Numbered from the stretch's first letter, positions 8,512 to 17,661 are shown. The stretch is DNA of 64,000 nucleotides from DAOMNO01 sp035443885 (GCA_035443885.1 DAOMNO010000003.1:1-64000), one strand, 5' to 3'. Numbers and translations: made by a program. Notes: generated from the letters alone by a model not told the origin.

Positions 8512-9309
8512 CTACTGCGCTGCGAGGCGCCCGCCATCCACGGGTAGATTCACACCATTCACATACGCTGCTGCCGGTGAAGCGAGAAAACCCGCCACCG
8601 CTGCGATCTCTTCTGCCGTACCGAATCGCCTCGCAGGGATTGTCGCCTTCATGTCCATTTCAATTTCCGCAGCACTCACGCCCGCGCGCGAAGCGCGGCC
8701 CTTGATGAGCGAATCCAGCCGCGCGGTCGCGGTAAAGCCCGGCAGAATGTTGTTCACGGTAATGCCGAATGGCCCCAGTTCCGCCGCCAGCGTTCGCGCC
8801 CAGTTTGCCACCGCAGCGCGAATCGTATTTGAGACGCCCAATCCCTTGATCGGCATCACAACGGAAGTCGAGATGATGTTGATGATGCGCCCGTATCCTG
8901 CATCGCGCATACCGCCCGCCAACGCCTGCACCAGCACCTGATTGCACAAAATGTGCTGGTTGAGAGCTTTCACGTATTCCTCGGGCTGCGCTTCAAACGC
9001 AGAACCCGGCGCAGGGCCGCCGGTGTTGTTCAGCAGAATCTGCGCCGGCCCAGTCTCGTGCACATGCTCCATTGCTGCACCGCGCACGGCTTCCCAGTCC
9101 GCGAAATCCACACGAATCGAATCGTGCGTCTGGCCAGCATCGCGTGCCAGCGATTCGCGGACCAGTTCCAGCGCTTCTTCATGCCGCGCCAGCAGCGTTA
9201 CGCTCGCGCCGAGCCTCGCAAACTCCACCGCACACGCGCGGCCGATGCCCTGTGTGCTGCCGCAGACGAAGGCGCGGCGTCCCTTCAGCGGAAAAAGTCT
9301 GTCAGTCAT
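8512..9309 (-). CDS. SDR-family oxidoreductase of the BKR-like group lacking the canonical YxxxK
   Basis: A Rossmann-fold short-chain dehydrogenase/reductase. The cofactor loop VCGSTQGIGRACAVEFARLG and the NNTGGP motif are intact, and ISTSVVMPIKG carries the Ser region. Where classical SDRs have Tyr-x-x-x-Lys, this protein reads SNTIRAAVANWARTLA. This substitution characterises a known subgroup annotated as 3-oxoacyl-ACP reductase-like whose activity is unproven. The C-terminus NGVNLPVDGG is typical of the family. It is 265 aa from the ATG at 9309, chosen because a TATAGT hexamer lies 8 nt upstream. It diverges from the SDR39U1 gene. Confidence 0.85.
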   Translation of the reverse strand: MTDRLFPLKGRRAFVCGSTQGIGRACAVEFARLGASVTLLARHEEALELVRESLARDAGQTHDSIRVDFADWEAVRGAAMEHVHETGPAQILLNNTGGPAPGSAFEAQPEEYVKALNQHILCNQVLVQALAGGMRDAGYGRIINIISTSVVMPIKGLGVSNTIRAAVANWARTLAAELGPFGITVNNILPGFTATARLDSLIKGRASRAGVSAAEIEMDMKATIPARRFGTAEEIAAVAGFLASPAAAYVNGVNLPVDGGRLAAQ

Positions 9310-9317
9310 GGTTGCCA

Positions 9318-9323
9318 ACTATA
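9318..9323 (-). promoter_or_regulatory. Putative -10 element (leaderless) of the SDR gene
   Basis: On the minus strand TATAGT lies 8 nt before the ATG ending at 9309. The overlapping + strand TATACT (9321-9326) could serve the divergent gene at 9358. Confidence 0.5.
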
Positions 9324-9357
9324 CTGCATGGGCTGACTTCGCCGCCCGCCGCACCAC

Positions 9358-10287
9358 ATGACCGCCGACAGCAGCACATTCCGTATCGCCATCACTGGCT
9401 CAACCGGCCTTGTCGGTTCCGCACTGGTACAAGCGTTTCAACAAGCGGGGCATCGTGTTACGCGCCTCGTCCGCACCGCGGAGCAGGCCAAAGCGCTCCC
9501 CAACGCCGCGCTCTGGAAACCCAGCACACAACCGACCGATCCATCACCCCTGGAAGGCGCGGACATCGTCATCCACCTTGCAGGCGAAAACATCGCATCG
9601 CGATGGACGGAAAAGAAGAAACGCGCCATCCGCGAAAGCCGCGTACAGGGCACATCCGCCTTGGCCCTCGCGATCGCACACATGACTTCGCCGCCTCGCA
9701 CGTTGCTCTGTGCTTCCGCCGTCGGGTTTTACGGCAATCGTGGCGATGAGCGGCTTGATGAATCGTCCTCGCAAGGCCCGCCGGACCAGTTCCTGCCCGG
9801 TGTGGTGCGCGCGTGGGAGCATGCGTGCAACCCCGCGCGCGAAGCAGGCGTGCGCATCGTCAATCTCCGCTTCGGTCTCATCCTCTCCCCGCAGGGCGGC
9901 GCGCTCGGAAAAATGCTGCTGCCCTTCAAACTCGGCTTGGGCGGCGTGCTCGGCTCCGGCCGACAATGGTGGAGTTGGATCGCCATGCCCGATGTCATCC
10001 GCGCGGTCGATTTTGCCATGCGCGATGAACGACTGAGCGGCCCAGTGAATGTTGTCTCACCCGAGCCGGTCACGAATCGCGACTTCACCAAAACGCTCGG
10101 CAAAGTTCTCGGCCGACCGACGATCTTCCCGGTGCCTGCCTTCGCAGCGCGGCTCGCCTTCGGCAGACAGATGGCTGATGAAACGCTGCTCTCCAGCACG
10201 CACGTCACGCCCGCTGCTCTCCACGCCGTCGGCTTCGAGTTCACTGCCAGCAACTTATTAATCGCCCTCAAGGCGATGTTGCGTTAG
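9358..10287 (+). CDS. TIGR01777-family NAD-dependent epimerase (SDR39U1/YfcH-like)
   Basis: An atypical SDR of 309 aa. It shows the family's N-terminal ITGSTGLVGSALVQAF glycine-rich cofactor loop, VIHLAGENIASRWTEKKK, the LLCASAVGFYGNRGDERLDE segment and RFGLILSPQGGALGKMLLPF, with PVNVVSPEPVTNRDF near the C-terminus. The family is widespread, often linked to cell division or nucleoside-sugar epimerase folds, but its substrate is not established. No operon partner is visible. The start ATG 9358 is the first in the frame and fits the family N-terminus. Confidence 0.88.
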   Translation: MTADSSTFRIAITGSTGLVGSALVQAFQQAGHRVTRLVRTAEQAKALPNAALWKPSTQPTDPSPLEGADIVIHLAGENIASRWTEKKKRAIRESRVQGTSALALAIAHMTSPPRTLLCASAVGFYGNRGDERLDESSSQGPPDQFLPGVVRAWEHACNPAREAGVRIVNLRFGLILSPQGGALGKMLLPFKLGLGGVLGSGRQWWSWIAMPDVIRAVDFAMRDERLSGPVNVVSPEPVTNRDFTKTLGKVLGRPTIFPVPAFAARLAFGRQMADETLLSSTHVTPAALHAVGFEFTASNLLIALKAMLR

Positions 10288-10391
10288 GCTGACATTGTGC
10301 GCGTACGCGCCTCGACGCCCGATGCATTGATGACCGCCACCGTAGAGAACAGCGCATCGGTGAGGTGGTACCACACGTCCTCGTAGGTGCC
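10288..10391 (-). pseudogene. Possible remnant of an RHS/YD-repeat-like reading frame
   Basis: In the 430-bp gap before the large exoprotein gene, the minus strand encodes YEDVWYHLTDALFSTVAVIN, which resembles the C-terminal YD/RHS repeat segment seen in large planctomycete surface proteins. It is stop-bounded, has no start and no further repeats, so I read it as a decayed fragment. The call rests on pattern memory only and could be chance. The rest of 10392-10609 shows nothing I recognise. Confidence 0.25.
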
Positions 10392-10609
10392 CCCCGGAAT
10401 CGTTGCCGAGGTTGCAGTTCTGACGGCGCATGATGCTCAGGCTATAGCTGCCAACCGCCTTCGCCGCCGATTCTGTTCGGGTCACCCGATCGACTGTCAG
10501 AGAAGTTCATCGTGTATTTTCCTCTTGACACCGATCCAGCGCGGCAGCGACAATCATCGAGCCGCGTTGAAGCGTGGCCCGCCATGACTGCGGATGAGCT
10601 TATAGCTTT

Positions 10610-10688
10610 GGCCGGCCTTTGACCGGCCGCAACGTCCCGCGGGGAAACGTCTTGACGCCCGCGCCTTTGAGCGTCCGCACGTTTCCCC
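10610..10688 (+). promoter_or_regulatory. Structured leader upstream of the large dockerin exoprotein
   Basis: Two hairpins stack directly before the gene at 10718: GGCCGG/CCGGCC (10610-10628, loop CCTTTGA), then GGGGAAACGT (10641-10650) pairing with ACGTTTCCCC (10679-10688). The latter encloses a nested GACGC/GCGTC stem. The outer stem is a perfect 10 bp. The structure lies ~17 nt before the GGAGG Shine-Dalgarno, so it could be a 5' stabiliser or an undescribed regulatory leader. Confidence 0.5.
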
Positions 10689-10717
10689 ACGCGGCGGAAA
10701 GGTCGGAGGGTTCCCAC

Positions 10718-13700
10718 ATGTCGTTTCTGCTGAATCGCGCGGCAGCGCTCGGCGCTGTCGGTACTGTTGTTCTGTGCACCACTTGGCTGCTTGAACAAAC
10801 GGCGGTACCTGCGGACCTGCAAACATCGCGCTCAGGCCGCCTCGCCACCAGTAACAATAAAGGCCAGGAACCCATTGCGACTGGCGGGACGGTGCCCGAA
10901 CAGCAAAACTCCTGCTGGACATACACCAACGCTGATCACTTCGCCGTCGGTCACGCCTTCAACCTGACGCCTGTTGTCGATCCCACGGGCGAAACATGCC
11001 TCACGCTGAACGACGATGTGCGCACATGGCCGTTCATCGGCGTCGCGTGTTCCGGCCGCGATACGATCGTGCGCATCGCTGTGCAGAACTTGCCGCAGTT
11101 TGGCCTGAGTGAAGGCGATGTGCTTGGCGAATACCTGACGCGCCCCAATGGTCTGGGTGGCAATCCCTCTCGCACATCGGTCGATCCTTTCGGCAACATC
11201 TGGGTCGGCAATCGTGCGGAAGGCTCTGCCGTCAACAACGTGCCGATGGGTTCCATGACGCGCGTCGGCCTGGTTCTCGGCGGCACGCGCACAGACGCGA
11301 GCGGAAATCCTGATCCGACCGGACAGTATCTTGCCGGGCCGTTTGCGTATTGCACATGTGAAGATCGCGATGGCGACGGACTCATCAAGACCTCGCGCGG
11401 CTATCCGCACACCACCGGCGCTCAAAACGCAGACTATGTCAACACCATCCTGCCATGGTCCAATGCTGCGAATGCGGACACTGCGGGCGGCGTCTCCACA
11501 GCGGACGATGAATGCATCACGGCCTATGTCCGCACGGTGCCGACGTATGTGCGCCACGTATCCATCGACCCCAACGGCGATCCGTGGATCGGGTCGTCAC
11601 CCATCCTCTTCGGTGGCAACGGAGCCTTTGAAAAGCTGGACGGCAGTACCGGCCAGCCCGCGCTTGGTTCGGTATTCTCTCCGACCAACTACTGCGCCGG
11701 CTACGGCGGACTTGTGGACAAGCACGGCACGATCTGGAGTGCAGGGAACTTCGGCGGTGTGGTCATGCGCAAGGACAACCCACCTTCCGGCGCGACGACG
11801 TGCATCACCGTTCCCAACTACGGCATTGCAATCGATCCGCAGACCAACTACATCTGGACTTCGAGCGGGCCGAACGTCTATCGAATCAATCCCACCACCA
11901 ACGTGCCTTCCGGCGGAACATTCCACGGAGCCAATGGATGCCAAGGCATGACGATCGACACGCTGGGCAACGTGTGGGTCGCACATGACGGCGCAAGTCC
12001 CAGCATCGGGCGTCTAGACAACAATGTCGTAAGCCCGACATGGCTTGGCAATGTCAACCTGACCGTGAACCCCGCTGGCGCACCAGCAGCCGGCCCCAGT
12101 GGTGTGGCGATCGACACGAACAACAAAGTGTGGGCCACCAATCTCAGCACGGACAATGTCATGCGCGCTGATCCCAACGGCGGCGGCGCGGGAACAGTTG
12201 ACCTCGTGGTCGATCTCGGCACATGGCCGCTGCATCCCAACGCGTACCCATACAACTACAGCGACATGACCGGCTCTGTGCTGCTGCAATCCGTCGCGCC
12301 ACAGGGAAGCTGGACGGTCGTGCATGACGGCGGCAAGCCGAACTGCGACTGGGGCACCTTGACATGGTCCGCCAACCAAGGACCGGGCACGTCGGTTACT
12401 GTGCGCGTTCGCGCAGGGAATACCGCAACGCCCACCGGACCGTGGACGTATGTCAGCAACGGCGTTCCATTCACGGGCGTTACAGGCCGCTATCTGCAGG
12501 TACAGGTCATCCTGAAGCGCGCCGCGAAATCACACGGCTTCGTCAGCTTCTGCGACCTCACAATTTGCAAGTATCAACCCTGCGCCAGCGTTGAAGAGGG
12601 CGAGGTCATCTGCGAAGCGAACGGATCGTTCACCTACAACTTCGATCTGACGAACAATACGAATCAACCCGTGAAGTACATTGTCATCCTGCCGCCTTCA
12701 GGCGTCACGATAACACCGAATACGTTCAACTTTGCGGTGCCGCTGGCGCCGGGCGGAACGACGACGCTCTCGGTGAACATCACCGGCGCGGCGGACAACG
12801 AAGAGATGTGTTTCCGCATGAACCTGCTCAACCCGCAGGCGCAGCAATGCTGCGCTGTGGACGTGTGCGTGACGCCTCGATGCGACTGCCTGCGCATCGT
12901 CGAGGAAAGCGTGGTGTGCTCACAGGACGGGACAGGCGATCTGATCTGGACGTTTACGATCATGAACCTGACGACCTCACCGGGACATCACTTCTTCCTC
13001 ATTCCCACCGCACCATCGGGCGTAACGATGTCGCCAAACTATTTCAACATCGCCGTGCTGCCGCCGGGTGGAACGACGACACTGACGACCACCATCTCCG
13101 GCGCGACGCCGGGCCAGCCGGTGAGCGTGTTCATGTCGTTGCATGATGCGAATCTGTACGACTGCTGCGGCATCGACCATACGTTCGATACGCCGCTGTG
13201 CAAAGAGAAGCCGAAGGGCACAGACATGTGCCATCTGACGGCGCTTGCACAATGCTGCTTCCCCCAGGATACGCAAGTCACCACAACACTGACCATCTGC
13301 AACAATGGCTCAGCGCCTGCAAATTACAACTGGTCGGTTGAATCGCTGGCTGGCTGCCCGATTCAGATTCCTGCCAGTGCGTTCTCGCCGCAAAGCGGAG
13401 TGGTGAACATCGGACCCGGTGCCTGCATCTCAATCGCGATTTCAATTCCATGCGACGTGCTTTATGGACAGATGCTCGGCGCGACGGCGTGCCTCACCAC
13501 GCAGGTCCTCAATAAGACGACGGGCCAGGTGATGAAGTGCATCGGCGAAGTCGGCTCCACGCCGCCCGGCGTGGCATGCCTGCGCGGGCCAAGCGATCCT
13601 GTGATGGTTCGCTTCCCCGAAAATGCGCAGCTCGATTTCATCGCGTCCCAGGCTGCGGACGGCACACTGTCTGTCCTGCCCTACAGCTTCCAGCCGCAGA

Positions 13701-14098
13701 GCGCGCTGGTTTCGCTGAACAACGGAACCCCAGGCGGCTCAGTGAACGGTTACGTGTTCCTGCCCGCAGGCGTCCCCGTACCCATTACGCTGATGGCGCG
13801 TTTTACGGAGCACGTGCCAGGTGTGCATGACTTGCTCGTATTCGCCGATCTGAATGGCGACGGACAACTTGAGTTGGCCATGTCGCTTGGTCTGATTTCC
13901 ACGTCTGGACCTCAGCCGTCCTGCACCGGCGATCTGAACATTGATGGCACGGTTGATGTCCTCGATCTGCTCATGCTGCTTGGTGCGTGGGGCGCATGCT
14001 CGCCCGGCGGAAACTGCAAGGCGGACCTCAACGCCGATGGCATTGTCGATGTACTCGACCTGCTCACGCTGCTCGGCGCATGGGGGCCATGCTTCTGA
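10718..14098 (+). CDS. Large secreted beta-propeller (NHL/SMP-30-like) protein with Cys-rich repeats and double dockerin
   Basis: A 1126-residue exported protein. ATG 10718 follows GGAGG at 8 nt and opens a hydrophobic N-terminal signal (LGAVGTVVLCTTWLL). Residues ~60-560 contain propeller-like repeats with IDPNGDPWIGSS, VDPFGNIWVGNRA, IDTLGNVWVAHDG and IDTNNKVWATN, typical of NHL/streptogramin-lyase-like blades. Residues ~600-1000 hold three Cys-rich immunoglobulin-like repeats (…PPSGVTITPNTFNFAV, …APSGVTMSPNYFNIAV). The C-terminus has two full dockerin loops (DLNIDGTVDVLDLLMLLGAW, DLNADGIVDVLDLLTLLGAW) ending CF. Its role is unknown; binding or scaffold display at the cell surface is inferred. 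A strong terminator follows. Confidence 0.85.
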   Translation: MSFLLNRAAALGAVGTVVLCTTWLLEQTAVPADLQTSRSGRLATSNNKGQEPIATGGTVPEQQNSCWTYTNADHFAVGHAFNLTPVVDPTGETCLTLNDDVRTWPFIGVACSGRDTIVRIAVQNLPQFGLSEGDVLGEYLTRPNGLGGNPSRTSVDPFGNIWVGNRAEGSAVNNVPMGSMTRVGLVLGGTRTDASGNPDPTGQYLAGPFAYCTCEDRDGDGLIKTSRGYPHTTGAQNADYVNTILPWSNAANADTAGGVSTADDECITAYVRTVPTYVRHVSIDPNGDPWIGSSPILFGGNGAFEKLDGSTGQPALGSVFSPTNYCAGYGGLVDKHGTIWSAGNFGGVVMRKDNPPSGATTCITVPNYGIAIDPQTNYIWTSSGPNVYRINPTTNVPSGGTFHGANGCQGMTIDTLGNVWVAHDGASPSIGRLDNNVVSPTWLGNVNLTVNPAGAPAAGPSGVAIDTNNKVWATNLSTDNVMRADPNGGGAGTVDLVVDLGTWPLHPNAYPYNYSDMTGSVLLQSVAPQGSWTVVHDGGKPNCDWGTLTWSANQGPGTSVTVRVRAGNTATPTGPWTYVSNGVPFTGVTGRYLQVQVILKRAAKSHGFVSFCDLTICKYQPCASVEEGEVICEANGSFTYNFDLTNNTNQPVKYIVILPPSGVTITPNTFNFAVPLAPGGTTTLSVNITGAADNEEMCFRMNLLNPQAQQCCAVDVCVTPRCDCLRIVEESVVCSQDGTGDLIWTFTIMNLTTSPGHHFFLIPTAPSGVTMSPNYFNIAVLPPGGTTTLTTTISGATPGQPVSVFMSLHDANLYDCCGIDHTFDTPLCKEKPKGTDMCHLTALAQCCFPQDTQVTTTLTICNNGSAPANYNWSVESLAGCPIQIPASAFSPQSGVVNIGPGACISIAISIPCDVLYGQMLGATACLTTQVLNKTTGQVMKCIGEVGSTPPGVACLRGPSDPVMVRFPENAQLDFIASQAADGTLSVLPYSFQPQSALVSLNNGTPGGSVNGYVFLPAGVPVPITLMARFTEHVPGVHDLLVFADLNGDGQLELAMSLGLISTSGPQPSCTGDLNIDGTVDVLDLLMLLGAWGACSPGGNCKADLNADGIVDVLDLLTLLGAWGPCF

Positions 14099-14131
14099 TT
14101 TGAACCGCTCTGAAACTCCAATGAGCCCGAC

Positions 14132-14164
14132 GCGGCGGCGAGTGATCCTCGCCGCCGCTTTTCT
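14132..14164 (+). terminator. Intrinsic terminator of the large exoprotein gene
   Basis: A perfect 11-bp stem GCGGCGGCGAG / CTCGCCGCCGC with a 5-nt loop is followed by TTTTCT. It lies 34 nt after the stop codon. Confidence 0.85.
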
Positions 14165-14193
14165 ATCGGCATCAGTGGCTGAGACCCGCTCGA

Positions 14194-14199
14194 TATCAT
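14194..14199 (+). promoter_or_regulatory. Putative -10 element (leaderless) of the TlyA-like gene
   Basis: TATCAT lies 7 nt before ATG 14207. It overlaps two other in-frame ATGs (14198, 14201), which argues for 14207 as the real start. Confidence 0.45.
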
Positions 14200-14206
14200 G
14201 ATGCTC

Positions 14207-14851
14207 ATGAACGAAAGCCCAGCCAATCCGGAGCGATCGTTCGTCTCTCGTGCGGGGCTGAAGCTCGATCATGCACTCAACGAGTTTGACTTCGATGTGA
14301 GCGGCCTCATCTGTGCCGATTTCGGCTGCAACGTCGGCGGGTTTACTGATTGTCTCCTCAAACGCGGAGCTGCGAAGGTGTATGCCATCGACACCGGCTA
14401 CGGCTCGCTCGACTACACCCTGCGCATTGATAAGCGTGTCGTGGTTATGGAGCGCACAAACGCGCTGCACGCAACGCCGCCCGTGGATGCTCATGTTGAA
14501 CTCGTCGTCATCGACCTTGCATGGACAAAGCAGCGTCATGCCATTCCTGCTGCGCTGCGCTGGCTCGGCGCGCCGGGCCAGCATCATCGCCGCTCGATCA
14601 TCACGCTCGTGAAGCCACACTATGAACTCGATGAACATGAAAAAACCGAGCTGCTGCACGATGGCGCGCTCGCACCGGAGCACGCAAGGCGAGTGCTGAA
14701 TCGCGTGCTGAGCGAGATGCCGAACTGGGGCGCGAAGCCGATGCGATGGACGCCTTCGCCGCTCATCGGCGGCAAGTCCGGGCGGGGGCGCAAACACCAT
14801 TCAACTACGCAAGGCAATGTCGAGTTTCTCGTCCTTGCGGAGCCTCTCTGA
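14207..14851 (+). CDS. TlyA/FtsJ-like SAM-dependent rRNA methyltransferase without an S4 domain
   Basis: A 214-aa RrmJ/FtsJ-fold methyltransferase. FVSRAGLKLDHALNEF matches the start of the TlyA catalytic domain, DFGCNVGGFTDCLLKRGA is the SAM-binding motif, and VYAIDTGYGSLDYTLR and VVMERTNALHATPP follow as in TlyA (16S/23S rRNA 2'-O-ribose methylation). TlyA proteins (~250-270 aa) normally begin with an RNA-binding S4 domain, which is absent here. The DVSF region of motif IV is replaced by VVIDLAWTKQRH. Substrate specificity may therefore differ. It precedes gyrA in the same direction with a separate promoter between them. Confidence 0.8.
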   Translation: MNESPANPERSFVSRAGLKLDHALNEFDFDVSGLICADFGCNVGGFTDCLLKRGAAKVYAIDTGYGSLDYTLRIDKRVVVMERTNALHATPPVDAHVELVVIDLAWTKQRHAIPAALRWLGAPGQHHRRSIITLVKPHYELDEHEKTELLHDGALAPEHARRVLNRVLSEMPNWGAKPMRWTPSPLIGGKSGRGRKHHSTTQGNVEFLVLAEPL

Positions 14852-14899
14852 CATACCCCGCTCAAGGCTTGAAAACCGGCAGAAAACGCCCGCCGAGGC

Positions 14900-14905
14900 T
14901 ATAAT
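14900..14905 (+). promoter_or_regulatory. -10 element of gyrA
   Basis: A perfect TATAAT lies 78 nt before the gyrA start, giving a leader of ~70 nt. The leader contains GC-rich complementary segments (14934-14962). No -35 at normal spacing was seen. Confidence 0.55.
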
Positions 14906-14983
14906 AAAACTTCCGCTGAAGGCCTCACCGAAAGCCCGGCCAGGCGGGTATGCCGGCAGCTTTCCCGGTGATGCTGACTTCCT

Positions 14984-17647
14984 ATGGACGACACGATTCA
15001 CACGCACACTTCTGCTGAAGGTACACCCCCGCCGGACGCGCCCGACGGCGCATCCGCAGCGATGCCTCCCGACAACTCCGGCGGCCATGTCGTCGATCTG
15101 GCCATTGATCGCGAACTGCATGAGAGCTATCTCACGTATGCGATGTCCACGATTGTGGACCGCGCACTGCCCGACGTGCGCGATGGCTTGAAGCCATCTC
15201 AGCGGCGCATTCTGGTTGCGATGAATGACCTGAACCTGACTCCCGGCAGGTCGTTCCGAAAGTGCGCGAAGATCGCGGGCGATACATCCGGCAACTATCA
15301 CCCGCACGGTGAATCCGTCATCTACCCCACGCTCGTCAACATGGGGCAGGACTGGAAGATGCGCGTGCTACTGGTGGACAAGCAGGGCAACTTCGGCTCC
15401 ATCGATGGCGATCCCCCCGCTGCCATGCGTTACACCGAGGCGCGCATGACACACGCCACCGTCGCCATGCTTGAGGACATCAAGTACGAGACGGTTGACT
15501 TCAAGCCGAACTACGACGAAACGCGGCATGAGCCGACGGTTCTGCCTGCGAAGTTTCCCAATCTGCTCATCAACGGCTCATCAGGCATTGCAGTCGGCAT
15601 GGCCAGCTCGATGCCGCCGCACAACGTGAACGAGGTGTGCAATGCGATCATCGCCACCATCGACAATCCACAGATTGAACTCGCAGGCCTGATGGAGCAC
15701 ATCAAGGGGCCGGATTTCCCGACGGGCGGCGTCGTCGTCGGCCGCAGCGGCATTCTTGAGGCCTACGCCACCGGACGCGGCCGCATTCTCGTGCGCGGCA
15801 AAGTGCACCATGAAACAGTCGGCAACCGCGAAACCATCGTCATCGACGAGATTCCGTATCAGCTCGTTCAGAACAATCTGATTGAGAAGATCGTCGAAGC
15901 GGCGAAATCCGGCCGCATCCCTGATATTTCGGATGTCAAGAACTTCTCCGGCAAAACGCACCGCACGCGCATCGTGGTGTATCTCAAGCGCGGCGCGGAC
16001 GCGGACGTGGTGGAGAAGCAGCTCTATCAGTTCACGCCGCTGCAATCGACATTCTCGATCATCAACATCGCCTTAGTGAATCGCAGACCGCGCACCCTGT
16101 CGCTGAAGCAGATCATCCAGTGCTACATCGATCACCGCAAAGAGGTCATTCGTCGCCGCACGGAGTTCCTGCTGCGCGAAGCCAAGAAACAGGCCCACCG
16201 GCTCGAAGGCCTGATCTATGCCGTGTGCGACATCGACGAGGTGATTGCGATCATCCGCGGCTCTCGCACGCGCGAAGAAGCGATTGACAAGCTGATGGAG
16301 CGGCGGTTCCGCATTCCCAGCGAGCATCGCTACGCCCCCCTGGTTCCCAAGCGGCTCATTGAGCGATCACAAGCAGGCGACGGCGCTGCGCTCACGCGCG
16401 TGCAGGCGGAAGCCATCGGCGCGCTCCGCCTCATACAGCTCGTCGGGCTTGAAATCGAAAAACTCACTGGCGAATACGCCAAGCTGCTGGACGAGATTGA
16501 CGGCTACGAGCGCATCCTTGCCGATGAGCGCCTCGTGCTCGACATCATCCGCGAAGACTGCCACGAGCTGAAGGAAAAGTTCGGCGCGGAGCGAAAGACG
16601 ACCTTTGAGGAAGGTGAGGCCGAGGAGTTCGATCAGGGCGCACTCATCGCCGAGCACAGCGTCGTGGTAACCATCTCGCATCAGGGCTACGTCAAACGAC
16701 TGCCGATCGACACGTATCGCGAGCAGAATCGCGGCGGGCGCGGTATCAAAGCGTCGGAATCACGAGATGGCGACTTCATCGAGCAGCTCTTTGTCGCGTC
16801 CACGCATGATGACCTGCTGTGCTTCACCAACACGGGCCGCGTGTACAAGCTGAAGGTCTATCAGATTCCTGAAATGTCGCGCACGGCGAAAGGTCGCGCC
16901 ATCGTCAACCTGCTTGAACTTCGCGAAGGCGAGCGCATCGTTGCATTCCTGAATATTCAGGACTTTGAGAAGTCCGAGGACTATCTCTTCTTCGCCACGG
17001 CACAAGGGCGAGTGAAGCGAACCAGCCTCAAGGACTTCCGCAACATTCACCGCACGGGCATTATCGCGGTGAACCTCAACGAGGGCGATGATCTCATTGA
17101 TGTCGTGTACACGACCGGCGAAGACCACGTGCTGCTGGAAACCGCGGGCGGCATGTCCATTCGCTTCGATGAAAACGACGCACGCGTGATGGGCCGCAAC
17201 GCTGCGGGCGTCAAAGGCATCGAACTTGCGGATGACGACCATGTCGTCGGCCTCATTCGTGTGGCGGATGGCGCAGACCTGCTCACCGTGACCGAGAACG
17301 GCTATGGCAAGCGAACCTCGCTCAGCGAATACCTCGTCCAGATGGAAGACGGCTCCACCCGTGCGCAAAGCCGCGGCGGCAAGGGGCGGCGGGACATTCG
17401 CACCACCGCACGCAATGGCCGCGTCGTCGCCATCAAGTGCATCGAAGAAACCGACAGCCTCATGTTCATCAGCGCAGGCGGCATGATTGTCCGCGTCGCG
17501 GCAGACTCCATCAGCCGCATCGGTCGCAACACGCAGGGCGTGCGGCTCGTCAACCTCAAGTCTGACGATCGCCTCATCGCTGCGGCGCGCGTGATGGAAT
17601 CCGCGAGCGACAACGACGACGAAGCAGAATCACCCGCCGACGCCTGA
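14984..17647 (+). CDS. gyrA: DNA gyrase subunit A
   Basis: An 887-aa type II topoisomerase subunit that breaks and rejoins DNA, acting with GyrB. ESYLTYAMSTIVDRALPDVR and DGLKPSQRRILVAM open the breakage-reunion domain. The catalytic Tyr is in PPAAMRYTEARM (around residue 149). The tower, coiled coil and six-bladed C-terminal domain follow, with a GyrA-box-like QNRGGRGIKASE. The quinolone-determining segment reads YHPHGESVIYPTLV; the position of E. coli Asp87 is Pro. The GyrA box argues for GyrA over ParC. The N-terminal ~45 residues are acidic/Pro-rich and less conserved. Confidence 0.94.
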   Translation: MDDTIHTHTSAEGTPPPDAPDGASAAMPPDNSGGHVVDLAIDRELHESYLTYAMSTIVDRALPDVRDGLKPSQRRILVAMNDLNLTPGRSFRKCAKIAGDTSGNYHPHGESVIYPTLVNMGQDWKMRVLLVDKQGNFGSIDGDPPAAMRYTEARMTHATVAMLEDIKYETVDFKPNYDETRHEPTVLPAKFPNLLINGSSGIAVGMASSMPPHNVNEVCNAIIATIDNPQIELAGLMEHIKGPDFPTGGVVVGRSGILEAYATGRGRILVRGKVHHETVGNRETIVIDEIPYQLVQNNLIEKIVEAAKSGRIPDISDVKNFSGKTHRTRIVVYLKRGADADVVEKQLYQFTPLQSTFSIINIALVNRRPRTLSLKQIIQCYIDHRKEVIRRRTEFLLREAKKQAHRLEGLIYAVCDIDEVIAIIRGSRTREEAIDKLMERRFRIPSEHRYAPLVPKRLIERSQAGDGAALTRVQAEAIGALRLIQLVGLEIEKLTGEYAKLLDEIDGYERILADERLVLDIIREDCHELKEKFGAERKTTFEEGEAEEFDQGALIAEHSVVVTISHQGYVKRLPIDTYREQNRGGRGIKASESRDGDFIEQLFVASTHDDLLCFTNTGRVYKLKVYQIPEMSRTAKGRAIVNLLELREGERIVAFLNIQDFEKSEDYLFFATAQGRVKRTSLKDFRNIHRTGIIAVNLNEGDDLIDVVYTTGEDHVLLETAGGMSIRFDENDARVMGRNAAGVKGIELADDDHVVGLIRVADGADLLTVTENGYGKRTSLSEYLVQMEDGSTRAQSRGGKGRRDIRTTARNGRVVAIKCIEETDSLMFISAGGMIVRVAADSISRIGRNTQGVRLVNLKSDDRLIAAARVMESASDNDDEAESPADA

Positions 17648-17661
17648 CGGCAGAGCATGTC

